Assembly: GCA_009885935.1 (NCBI GenBank)
Contig: VFJT01000171.1
Span: 1-34,977 of the forward strand
Length of the DNA stretch: 34,977 nt
Direction: 5' to 3'
Origin: Gammaproteobacteria bacterium
Lineage (GTDB): Bacteria > Pseudomonadota > Gammaproteobacteria > UBA1113
Made by a program: the position numbers and the translations under genes. Positions 1-7,000 of this stretch are shown here, one piece after another. Every line of letters begins with the position of its first letter. Position 1 is the stretch's first letter. The notes below the pieces were generated by a model, which had not been told where the DNA came from, did not search any database, and worked only from the letters and a program-made list of their open reading frames with translations.

Positions 1-108
1 CGCCATCCTTGACCACCCATAATCTCCCTGACTATAGGCCATTCGTATCCTGGCAAACCGGACATCTGTACTTTGCGCAAAACCGGACATTTCTACTTTG
101 GGTTGACA
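1..108 (-). mobile_element. Terminal end of an IS21/IS481-type insertion sequence (partial)
   Basis: Two imperfect direct repeats of 21 nt lie 25 nt apart, at 55-75 and 80-100, each reading AAACCGGACAT..TACTTTG (19 of 21 identical). Read on the minus strand, the sequence would begin TGTCAACCCAAAGTAGAAAT at position 108. A TGT/TGA-type tip followed by repeated GTCCGGTTTT boxes is what transposase-binding ends of IS21-like (and some IS481-like) elements look like. The body of the element, with any istA/istB, would lie left of the window. The target-site duplication cannot be judged because the other end is absent. The family assignment comes from memory of such ends, not from an alignment. Confidence 0.55.
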
Positions 109-297
109 GTGATGATATGAATTCACTCAATACAAAGCGCAATAGTGATGGCGGGGTGGCACGAGCACGACGGGGTGGTCGCCGTTGCCAGGACTCCGCC
201 AGCGAGGAGCGAAGATGGTGAATAAATATAATTTATATTTTTCTTTTTTTAAAATTTTTATCACAAAAAAATATTTTAAAAAATGTTACAAAATCTA

Positions 298-327
298 TTG
301 ACAACTATTGAAACAAGGGTCTAATAT
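298..327 (+). promoter_or_regulatory. Sigma-70 promoter for the C4-like leader and small ORF
   Basis: TTGACA (298-303) is followed after 18 nt by TAATAT (322-327). The 70 nt upstream are extremely AT-rich with A and T runs and could act as an UP element. Transcription should begin near 334 and read the leader hairpins, the small ORF and the structured RNA. Confidence 0.6.
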
Positions 328-360
328 GTATTTGTGAATGATAAGAAATCGTTTCATAAC

Positions 361-474
361 GGTTGGGGATCGTTCTGCGGTGGAGCTTACTCGGGTGAGT
401 AAGCGCGACGGGCTGGTGCGATAACACCAAATCCCATCGCTAACCATCACAACCTCACAGGAGATTGTAAGGCT
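361..474 (+). ncRNA. C4-like antisense RNA / structured leader
   Basis: Two stable hairpins stand in series. The first is a perfect 8-bp stem GCTTACTC/GAGTAAGC (385-392 with 397-404, loop GGGT). The second is TGGTG-CGATAA-CACCA (414-418 with 425-429), which can be extended by flanking GGG and CCC. This paired-hairpin arrangement, followed by an AGGAG box and a short ORF, resembles the C4 antisense RNA of phages P1/P7 and the CI RNA of P4, which is cut from the leader and pairs with its own message to block translation. Bases 365-383 can pair with 523-540 inside the ORF (14 pairs with one bulge and a 4x4 internal loop), and GGGCTG at 410-415 pairs with CAGCCC at 519-524. The family match is by recognition only. 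The target lies inside the ORF rather than at its start, which differs from P1. Confidence 0.5.
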
Positions 475-654
475 ATGAACATTTTAGCTCACACCAACGC
501 ATCTACACAAGGGAGTCTCAGCCCACCCAGCGGTATTCCCAAACACTTTGTACGCATATTGTTCAAATATGCCAGTTTCACTAGATTGTATTCCGTTGTA
601 TCGCACTTAAAATTGCGAAACGGCGTTTTGCAGTTGCGAGAAACGCCAAGCTAA
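475..654 (+). CDS. Small hypothetical protein, 59 aa, in the position of phage P1 icd
   Basis: An ATG at 475 opens a 59-codon frame ending with TAA at 652-654. AGGAG at 459-463 lies 11 nt upstream, and a closer AAGG at 469-472 is too near to be ideal. The product is basic, with residues such as K23, R27, K31, R37, K46, R48 and R55; the middle (VRILFKYASFTRLY) could form one amphipathic helix, and no signal peptide or catalytic motif is visible. I do not recognise the family. In P1/P7 a C4 RNA controls a short gene (icd, division inhibitor) that is translationally coupled to an antirepressor. Here the ORF has the same placement after a C4-like leader, but no antirepressor follows, only structured non-coding sequence. 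It could be a vestigial icd-like ORF, a toxin-like peptide, or a chance frame. Confidence 0.4.
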   Translation: MNILAHTNASTQGSLSPPSGIPKHFVRILFKYASFTRLYSVVSHLKLRNGVLQLRETPS

Positions 655-1052
655 GTGGCTTGAGTTCTACTTTTACATTAGCCTAGTCTTAAAACGACTT
701 GGATGAGTAGAACGTGCCGCTTAGGGTAGGCTCGTAAACCAGAGACTGGTGAGTCATGGCAGTTTCTTGCGGCAAACAAATTCATTTAAAGCTCGTTAAG
801 TAAGGGATTGGGTGTTTGAAACGTAAAGGGTAGAACTCAAGTTAACGTGTAAGTGTAGCGCCATCCTTACTTTTTGGGCGCGTATCACGTTAAGCTGTTT
901 TGAGAAGCATGCCGTGGCTGTAGGCATGTTTCAACGAGAAAGTAGCTTATTCGTCAGTGAGCTATTCTGGCCTTAGGCGTACAGACTAAGGCCTAGTAGC
1001 AGTATGGATCTATCGTAGGCTGGCTTGGGCTTTTACCCTGGTCAGCCACCCC
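655..1052 (+). ncRNA. Large structured RNA candidate (about 390 nt)
   Basis: There is no credible gene between 655 and 1192; instead nearly all of it folds. Bases 659-674 pair with 826-841 (12 Watson-Crick pairs, then two G-U and two A-U), closing a multibranch domain. Inside are TGCCGC/GCGGCA (715-720 with 769-774) around ACCAG/CTGGT (738-742 with 746-750), and AGTC/GACT (685-688 with 696-699). Then follow TTAACGTG/CACGTTAA (842-849 with 886-893) enclosing GCGCC/GGCGC (858-862 with 877-881), a 10-bp stem 904-913 with 923-932, an 11-bp stem 941-951 with 956-966 (loop CGTC), GGCCTTAG/CTAAGGCC (969-976 with 986-993), and the repeat hairpin 1018-1047. GTTCTAC (664-670) can also pair with GTAGAAC (707-713), so two exclusive folds are possible. 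It starts directly after the stop of the small ORF. I recognise no known family; it lacks tmRNA, RNase P, SRP and group II domain V signatures. Confidence 0.5.
1017..1052 (+). repeat. 36-bp hairpin repeat, copy 1
   Basis: This is 33 of 36 bases identical to copy 2 at 2016-2051. It folds as GGCTGGCTTGGG against CCCTGGTCAGCC, with one mismatch and two wobble pairs around a CTTTTA loop. The two copies sit on either side of the toxin-antitoxin candidate in the same orientation. Confidence 0.75.
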
Positions 1053-1143
1053 ATGAAATAAAAAGAAATAACACAATATATACTCAAATACATTGTATAA
1101 GCATTCTTTTATGGATTATAATGAGGTTATAGCCGTTGAATGT

Positions 1144-1159
1144 GTTGACAAACGTCAAC
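1144..1159. promoter_or_regulatory. Palindromic operator over the -35 box of the toxin-antitoxin promoter
   Basis: GTTGAC (1144-1149) and GTCAAC (1154-1159) form a perfect 6-bp inverted repeat with a 4-nt spacer. It covers the whole -35 hexamer, so a dimeric repressor bound here would exclude RNA polymerase. The HTH protein encoded at 1444 is the obvious candidate binder (inference). Confidence 0.55.
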
Positions 1160-1173
1160 TTTACGAGTATAAT
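1145..1173 (+). promoter_or_regulatory. Consensus sigma-70 promoter of the HicA-like/HTH pair
   Basis: TTGACA (1145-1150), a 17-nt spacer and TATAAT (1168-1173) match the consensus perfectly. The predicted start near 1180 leaves only a dozen nucleotides of leader before the GTG start at 1193. A promoter this strong implies that repression is needed. Confidence 0.8.
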
Positions 1174-1192
1174 TTTTATATCGGGGGAATAG

Positions 1193-1441
1193 GTGAGCGT
1201 TGCAAGAAATAAGCATCCTAGTAAAACGATTGACTTGGCCCTCCAATATGCTGAATCAAAAGGATGGCATTATAAAAAAGCGGGGAATTCATCCCATGCA
1301 TGGGGGCGAATGCTTTGTCCGCACATGGAGAGGGATGGCTGTAAAATGTCGATTTGGTCAACGCCAAGTAATGAGGAAGCTCATGCCCGGCAAATTAAGC
1401 AACATATTGACCGTTGCCCTCATGAAAAAAAGGTGGTGTAA
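1193..1441 (+). CDS. HicA-like small toxin candidate (82 aa)
   Basis: The start is GTG at 1193, preceded by GGGGG at 1183-1187. No ATG in this frame would keep the N-terminal helix. The protein is small, basic and rich in histidine and cysteine. Residues 12-30 form a helix plus a GWHYKKAG turn, then NSSHAWG with His35, and a C-terminal helix around EEAHARQIKQHID. A conserved glycine, an S-S-H strand and a final helix is the outline of the HicA double-stranded-RNA-binding fold, whose single histidine is catalytic in mRNA cleavage. Similarity to classical HicA is distant: an inserted Cys-His segment (LCPHMERDGCKM, plus C75 and H77) could bind zinc. It is followed after 2 nt by a larger DNA-binding protein, the usual toxin-first order of hicAB. 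The function is inferred from fold outline and context. Confidence 0.6.
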   Translation: MSVARNKHPSKTIDLALQYAESKGWHYKKAGNSSHAWGRMLCPHMERDGCKMSIWSTPSNEEAHARQIKQHIDRCPHEKKVV

Positions 1442-1443
1442 AA

Positions 1444-1986
1444 ATGAAACAGAAGTATTTTGAATTTACCCTAGTATTAGACAAGGTTGATGACAACACC
1501 CCGAATCTTGAAGATAGTTTGTATGAAGCTGGCTGTAGCGATGCACTTATCAATTTTCGAAGCGGTACGGTATATCTCGCTTTTACGAGAAAAGCGATTT
1601 CATTGAATGAAGCAGTTCTTTCTGCCATTAAAGAAATAGAGTCATCTCCCTTAGGTGCTAAGGTTATCAGTATCGCTCCAGATAATCTGGTGTCAGAATC
1701 AGAAATTGCCAAACGGCTCAATTTAAAACGACAAGCCGTATCCCTTTGGGTTAAGGGTACACGGCGGAATAAAGAAAAATTCCCCGGTCCTGTGATGAAA
1801 TTATCTGATGCATCCCCTCTGTGGCGCTGGTATGAAATTGTTGAATGGTCTATCAAGAATAAGATCATCAGTGAAAAGGTAACTTTTGATGAAGCCATTT
1901 TTATCGAGAATTTAAATTTAGTGCTTGAGGAACGTACTCTTCCTGGGCAAAGCATGAGAGTGTTATTACACCAGATGTTAGCTTAA
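1444..1986 (+). CDS. HTH DNA-binding protein, probable cognate antitoxin/autorepressor (180 aa)
   Basis: The ATG at 1444 lies 2 nt after the upstream stop, and the AAGGTGGTG end of the first gene serves as ribosome binding site. Residues 1-80 form an alpha-beta domain (FEFTLVL... LYEAGCSDALI... VYLAFTRKA... EAVLSAIKEIE). Residues 83-106 are a helix-turn-helix (SESEIAKRLNLKRQAVSLWV). Residues 113-135 read FPGPVMKL..SPLWRWYEIVEW, the wing and helix typical of excisionase/AlpA-like regulators. I remember this two-domain family as widespread small regulators without a settled function. Its pairing with a HicA-like gene, and the palindrome over the shared promoter, suggest that the N-terminal domain neutralises the toxin while the HTH represses the operon. 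This is inference; it might instead be an ordinary regulator. Confidence 0.65.
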   Translation: MKQKYFEFTLVLDKVDDNTPNLEDSLYEAGCSDALINFRSGTVYLAFTRKAISLNEAVLSAIKEIESSPLGAKVISIAPDNLVSESEIAKRLNLKRQAVSLWVKGTRRNKEKFPGPVMKLSDASPLWRWYEIVEWSIKNKIISEKVTFDEAIFIENLNLVLEERTLPGQSMRVLLHQMLA

Positions 1987-2015
1987 GAGGGTATCTTATT
2001 AAAAATTATGAACTC

Positions 2016-2051
2016 AGGCTGGCTCGGGTTTTTATCCTGGTCAGCCACCCC
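2016..2051 (+). repeat. 36-bp hairpin repeat, copy 2
   Basis: The partner of 1017-1052. Its substitutions fall inside the stem and loop yet keep the hairpin (GGCTGGCTCGGG with TCCTGGTCAGCC). It overlaps the 3' end of the minus-strand ankyrin gene and supplies its stop codon (2041-2043) and last two or three residues (RGG). Confidence 0.75.
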
Positions 2052-3834
2052 TCATTAGAACAGACGAATCATTGCGTTCTTCTGCTTGGGGGAAGCAACG
2101 CGCTATAATGAGTTCTAAACTACTGTCTTGTAGTGCTATAAGTCTTGGTTTTTCTGGGGAAGCGTTCTTTTCAAGCGCTGTTAGTAAAGCTTGTAGTGCA
2201 TCTTGAGCGGCAGCTATTTTCTTTCGATAGGTACATTCAGGTTTAAAAAAGTAAGTCAAACCGCGCTTAATAAAATCTTTTCTCTGCATTTCATCGTGTG
2301 TGCGCAAAAGGATGTACAGTTTGATCAAGCATTGCTGATCTTCAAATGTGAGTGTTTCTTTTTTCATTAGTATTGAAAATTTTATTCTAAGGGCAGTTTC
2401 AAAATCGTTAATTTGGCGATAAACTTTAGTTTCACTATAGATTTGAAACAATGCATTGACAACATTAGCCAATAGCGTATTTTCAGGATCGTGACTCCTT
2501 AGAATAGGCGATAGATATTGATCTAATCTCTTACTGTTTTCTTTGATTAGGGCCATAATAATATCAGCTCCATATATGGGGCAGATGAAAACATCCCATA
2601 AAGCGAAGCTTCGAGCATCGTTTTCTATGAGTAATTCTACAGTCTTTACCTGTTTATTTTTAGCAGCGATTGCAATAGCAGATAAACCAGAATGGTTACA
2701 TAAATTTATGTTGGCCCCATACTGAATAAGTAATGCTGCAATTTTAGTATGCCCATGTTGAGCGGCATACATCAGGGCTGACCATCCATTAAATTGCAGA
2801 TTTACTTTAGCGCCATGTTGCAGGAGTAATTCTACAATTTCAGTGTGCCCATTTTGAATGGCTAAGATAAGAGGAGACAATCCACTCTGGATTAGAGAAT
2901 TTATGCCAACAGGGCATAGATTTATAATAGATTGTACGGTATTTATATCTCCAAGTTGTGCTGTGAGATGAAGGTAGGTATAGCCTAAGGCTGCTTCTTG
3001 ATTTATTTTCTCTAAAGTAATCTTGGTTAATTCATAAGAATCTAAATTAGACTGAAAAGTTTCGCTCAATTTCAATGCTTCTTTCTTATTATTATCCGAA
3101 CAATAGAAACCAGTGACTACTGCATAATGTTTACTATCATTGACTGAGCTTGTTAACAGTCCGTTTTTTAAGAGAGACACTAATGTAGCCATATCCTGGA
3201 AATCAAGTCCATGTACTGGACCTTGTTCTATATTGAAAAAAACCCATGGCTGCACCTTATTGGAAGAGTTATAACTGAGTAGAATAGCATGGCCGCCATT
3301 TTGGATTAGTAGTGAAAAAGGAATGTCCACGGTAGAAGATAATTTTTCAACCGCTTTTTTCAATGAAGTCAAATAGTAAAATATATCGGTGTCTGTATCG
3401 AGATTATAAAACCCAGAGAAGGCCGTTACCTTATATAATTCACCTGAATTTCTTAATGCATCGGACTGAACCAGTGGCATTGTTTCTGCTAATTCTTGTG
3501 TATAAGGTACACGACTCAGCTTTTGCGATCTTACAAATGCACGAGGATTCTGATTGATCAGAATTTTCCTAAAAAAACCTAGAAGTTTTATTTTTTCTTC
3601 TTTTGAAAGTAGGCTGATATTTTCTAAGATATGTCGGTTATCTATGAGTTCTTTGATCCACTGCAATTGCGCATTGAATTCTACGATCTTATGTATATCC
3701 GTTAAGATGTGATCCATAACTGGACCGCATGAGCCATAGCACAATCCATTTATAGCATTTACATCGCCTTCATAGCCCAAATCTTTCGCCACTATTCGTG
3801 CCAATAAAATGAGTTCGTCGTGTGTGGGGTACAT
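2041..3834 (-). CDS. Ankyrin-repeat protein with papain-like cysteine protease features (effector candidate)
   Basis: 597 aa, starting at ATG 3834 with AAGG eight nt upstream. Residues 284-413 contain four ankyrin repeats; the second and third are canonical (GLSPLILAIQNGHTEIVELL, then GWSALMYAAQHGHTKIAALL). The first 280 residues look like a divergent papain/C58-type protease: Cys32 in NGLCYGSCGPVMDH, His182 in NGGHAILLSY and Asn201 in VFFNIEQG, in the Cys-His-Asn/Asp order of the YopT-like fold. No signal peptide or membrane segment is present. Ankyrin proteins of this type in Legionella and Coxiella are commonly Dot/Icm substrates acting in the host. The tail after residue 415 is helical and of unknown role. 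The gene is more AT-rich than the adjacent smc. The end of the frame is formed by the 36-bp repeat, so the original C-terminus may have been altered. The protease role is inference. Confidence 0.7.
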   Translation of the reverse strand: MYPTHDELILLARIVAKDLGYEGDVNAINGLCYGSCGPVMDHILTDIHKIVEFNAQLQWIKELIDNRHILENISLLSKEEKIKLLGFFRKILINQNPRAFVRSQKLSRVPYTQELAETMPLVQSDALRNSGELYKVTAFSGFYNLDTDTDIFYYLTSLKKAVEKLSSTVDIPFSLLIQNGGHAILLSYNSSNKVQPWVFFNIEQGPVHGLDFQDMATLVSLLKNGLLTSSVNDSKHYAVVTGFYCSDNNKKEALKLSETFQSNLDSYELTKITLEKINQEAALGYTYLHLTAQLGDINTVQSIINLCPVGINSLIQSGLSPLILAIQNGHTEIVELLLQHGAKVNLQFNGWSALMYAAQHGHTKIAALLIQYGANINLCNHSGLSAIAIAAKNKQVKTVELLIENDARSFALWDVFICPIYGADIIMALIKENSKRLDQYLSPILRSHDPENTLLANVVNALFQIYSETKVYRQINDFETALRIKFSILMKKETLTFEDQQCLIKLYILLRTHDEMQRKDFIKRGLTYFFKPECTYRKKIAAAQDALQALLTALEKNASPEKPRLIALQDSSLELIIARCFPQAEERNDSSVLMRGG

Positions 3835-3896
3835 TGTTTTACCTTATTAGCAGTATTGTTTTAATTTTCTCCTAGTACTGGGCGCTTCTATGCGCT

Positions 3897-3930
3897 AATT
3901 TGCCTTATTTTAACACAAAATTGGCAAATT
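3897..3930. promoter_or_regulatory. Long inverted repeat in the divergent intergenic region
   Basis: AATTTGCC (3897-3904) and GGCAAATT (3923-3930) are perfectly complementary. Inside, ATTTT and AAAAT pair around AACAC. It lies between the divergent ankyrin and smc starts, so a regulatory (operator) role is likelier than termination. Confidence 0.45.
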
Positions 3931-3971
3931 CAGCAGGGCTAAATTCAAGTACTTAAGTGCTGACAATATAC

Positions 3972-4001
3972 TTAACAATCACCCCTATTATCAGGTATAA
4001 T
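3972..4001 (+). promoter_or_regulatory. Promoter of smc-zipA-ftsK
   Basis: TTAACA (3972-3977), an 18-nt spacer and a perfect TATAAT (3996-4001). It lies 40 nt ahead of the smc start. Confidence 0.6.
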
Positions 4002-4041
4002 ACGGCCTATCATTTTGCCAGGGTGAGGATAAGCTCTATTT

Positions 4042-7000
4042 ATGTCGGACGCAAGATTATGCTTAAAAAACATCAAGTTAGCCGGATTTAAGTCATTTGT
4101 TGACCCTACGGTAGTCTCTTTCCCGGGCAATTTAACGGCCGTTGTAGGGCCTAATGGTTGTGGAAAATCCAATATTATCGACGCTGTGCGCTGGGTTATG
4201 GGCGAAAGCTCCGCCAAGCAACTGCGTGGCGAGGGTATGACGGACGTTATTTTTAATGGTTCTACGGCCCGTAAGCCTATAGGCCAGGCCTCAGTAGAGC
4301 TATTATTCGACAATCCCAATGGCGCTCTGGGTGGCGAATATGCTCAATATCCCGAAATCGCCATCAAACGCTTGGTGACCCGTGAAGGGCAATCCACCTA
4401 TTTTCTGAATAATGTGCGCTGCAGACGCCGCGATGTAGTCGACATATTCTTAGGTACCGGCATGGGTCCGCGCAGCTATGCCATCATCGAGCAAGGCATG
4501 ATTTCGCGCCTGATTGAAGCCAAACCTGAAGAGCTGCGTGTCTATCTAGAAGAAGCTGCGGGCATCTCCAAATATAAAGAGCGTAGGCGCGAAACCGAAA
4601 ATCGCATACGCCATACGCGTGAAAACCTAGATCGCTTAAATGATTTACGTGAAGAATTGGCGAAACAATTGGAACGTTTAGAGCGTCAATCGGCCAACGC
4701 TAAGCGCTATCAGGAATTTAAGAGTGAAGAAGATGCATTACGCGCACAACTATTCACTCGTCGTTTAATGCGTTTAACGGCAGAAGAAGCGCAATTGAGT
4801 ACAGCCATACGCGAACTCGAAGTTAGCCTAGAAAGCCAAATGGCCTCTTTACGTGAAGTGGAAAAACTATTAGAAATAGAACAAGATCACCACAGCACAA
4901 AGAGCGATGCTCTGAATGAAACCCAAGCCACATACTATACCGCGGGGGGAGAGGTAACGCGCATTGAGCAAGCGATTATGTATCAAAAAGAACGCCGTCT
5001 ACAATGGCAAGACGATTTAGAAGCCACGCAAAGTTCCTTGCAAGAAATGTTGCAACATCAACAACAAGACAACGCACGTATCCAATGGTTAACGGCGGAA
5101 TTGGCTGAAGTCGCAAGCCCCTTAGCCGAGCACAGTGGAGCAGCTGAAATTGCGGCCCAACATTTGGGTCAGGCCGAACAAGCCTTCGACGATTGGCAAC
5201 AACAATGGGATAGCTTCAATCAATTGGCAGCATTGAGCATGAAGGAAGCGGAAGTTGAGCAAACCCGCATTCGCCATTTAGAAACGCAGCAACAAAGTAG
5301 CCGCAATCGCATCGAGCGTTTAGAAGCAGACAATAACCGTTTGCGTGAACAGAATAGTAATGGCGGGAATCCTAATGCGCTAGCAGAAGCGCAAATACAC
5401 ACTTTAGAACAGCAAAAACAAAGTCTAGAAACGGCTAAGACCGAGCAACAAAATGAATTGTCGCAGTTGCGTGTAGAGCGTCAAACCAAAACTGGCGAAT
5501 TAGATGCCTTAAAAACAGAATTGCGCAAAGGGCAGGGGCAATTACAATCTTTGCAAACCTTACAACAGGCCGGATTGGGACTAGACAATAGCAAAACAGT
5601 GGATTGGTTAAAAGAACAGGGCTTTGCGGATAAAGCGCGTTTAGCGCAAGTATTGCGTATAGCCGCGGGTTATGAAACCGCTTTAGAAGCGGTATTGGGC
5701 GAACAGTTACAAGCGGTCTGTCTAGAAGATATCGCCGCGTTGCACGAGGCTGTAGAAAATAATACTTTACCGAGCAACCTGCAATTATTATATCCACCAC
5801 AAGCAGTATCTGCCGCTAATGCATCGGTTACGCAACCTTCTTTAGCCAGTTTATTGCAAAGTGGCCAGGAATGGGCGCATTTATTACAGAATATTTATGT
5901 GGTTGCGGATGTGCGGGAAGGATTGGCCTTAATCAAAAACACCGCTAAAGAAAATTCTTTTATTACCCAAGAAGGCATTTTGATTTCGCATTACGGCATC
6001 AGCGTTCCTAAGGCGAGCAACAATGAAGAGGGCATACTCAAACGCGAAGGGCAAATCGACGCGTTACAAATTCGTTTGCAAGAAATAGAGCTTCGTATTG
6101 CCGCGCTGGATGAAGACATCAATGCAGTGCAAGCCAAACGGCAGCAGCACCAAGCGACACAAGAAGAATCGCAACGTACTATACAACAGCTAGGCCAGCA
6201 AATTGCCGAGGCGCGCGCTAGCCTTAGAATCGAGCAGAATCGTATTGAGCAATTAAAACAGCGCGTGGCGCAAAACGAAAAGGATAAATTGGACGAGAAA
6301 GCACGCTTAGAATCCTTCGCGGGCGATTTAACGGCAGCGCGTCATCAATGGCAACAAGCGATGAGTGCTATGGAAAGCCAAGCTAGTACGCGACAAACAT
6401 TGTTAACGCACAAAGAAACATTGCAACAGCAAGTGCAGCAGGCGCGCGTAGACGCTAAAGCGACGCATGACACCATGCAATCTTTGCGTATCCAAGAGCA
6501 AAGCCTAAAAAGTGAATTGAATGCCAAAACAGAACATTTGCAACGCGCAGCGCAACAATTAAAAAGCACAGAAGAAAAACACAGCGAGTTGCAACACTCT
6601 TTAAGCACGAGTGAAATGCCGCTGGAAGATTTACAGCAAGAACTACAAGATGCCTTGGCCGCGCGAGTAGAGGCGGACAAAGCCTTACAAATCACCCGCG
6701 CGCAATTGGAAGCGGTCGAATTCAAAATGCGCGAATTGACACAAAATCGCCACACTATTGAAGATAAGCTTGAAAGCATACGCAACCAGTTGGAAAAGTC
6801 GCGTTTGGAAAAACAAACGGTGTTTGTGCGCCTACAAACTTTGCAAGAACAGATAGAAGCGCATGTCATTTCGGTAGAAGCGACGCAGGCGATGCTAGAT
6901 CCTGAAATGACTGAGTTATTGCTAGAAGAAGCTTTGCAGAAAGTATTAGATCGTATTTCCCGTTTAGGGGCAATTAATCTAGCGGCCATAGAAGAATATC

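Noticed and set aside
9..221. 70-codon plus-strand frame at the left edge
   Set aside because: It runs through the IS terminal repeats and a GC-rich scrap, with no ribosome binding site and no protein-like composition.
655..1052. Group I or group II intron, tmRNA or RNase P RNA
   Set aside because: A CCAGAGACTGG stretch recalls a group I R element, but no matching S element or P7 partner was found. Domain V, tmRNA ends and RNase P signatures are also absent.
1395..1955. 186-codon minus-strand frame opposite the HTH gene
   Set aside because: It is a shadow of the well-supported HTH protein, without domain signature, promoter or ribosome binding site.
6345..6989. 214-codon minus-strand frame inside smc
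   Set aside because: It is antisense to coiled-coil coding sequence. Its Cys/Ser-rich composition is what the complement of Gln/Glu/Ala/Leu codons gives.
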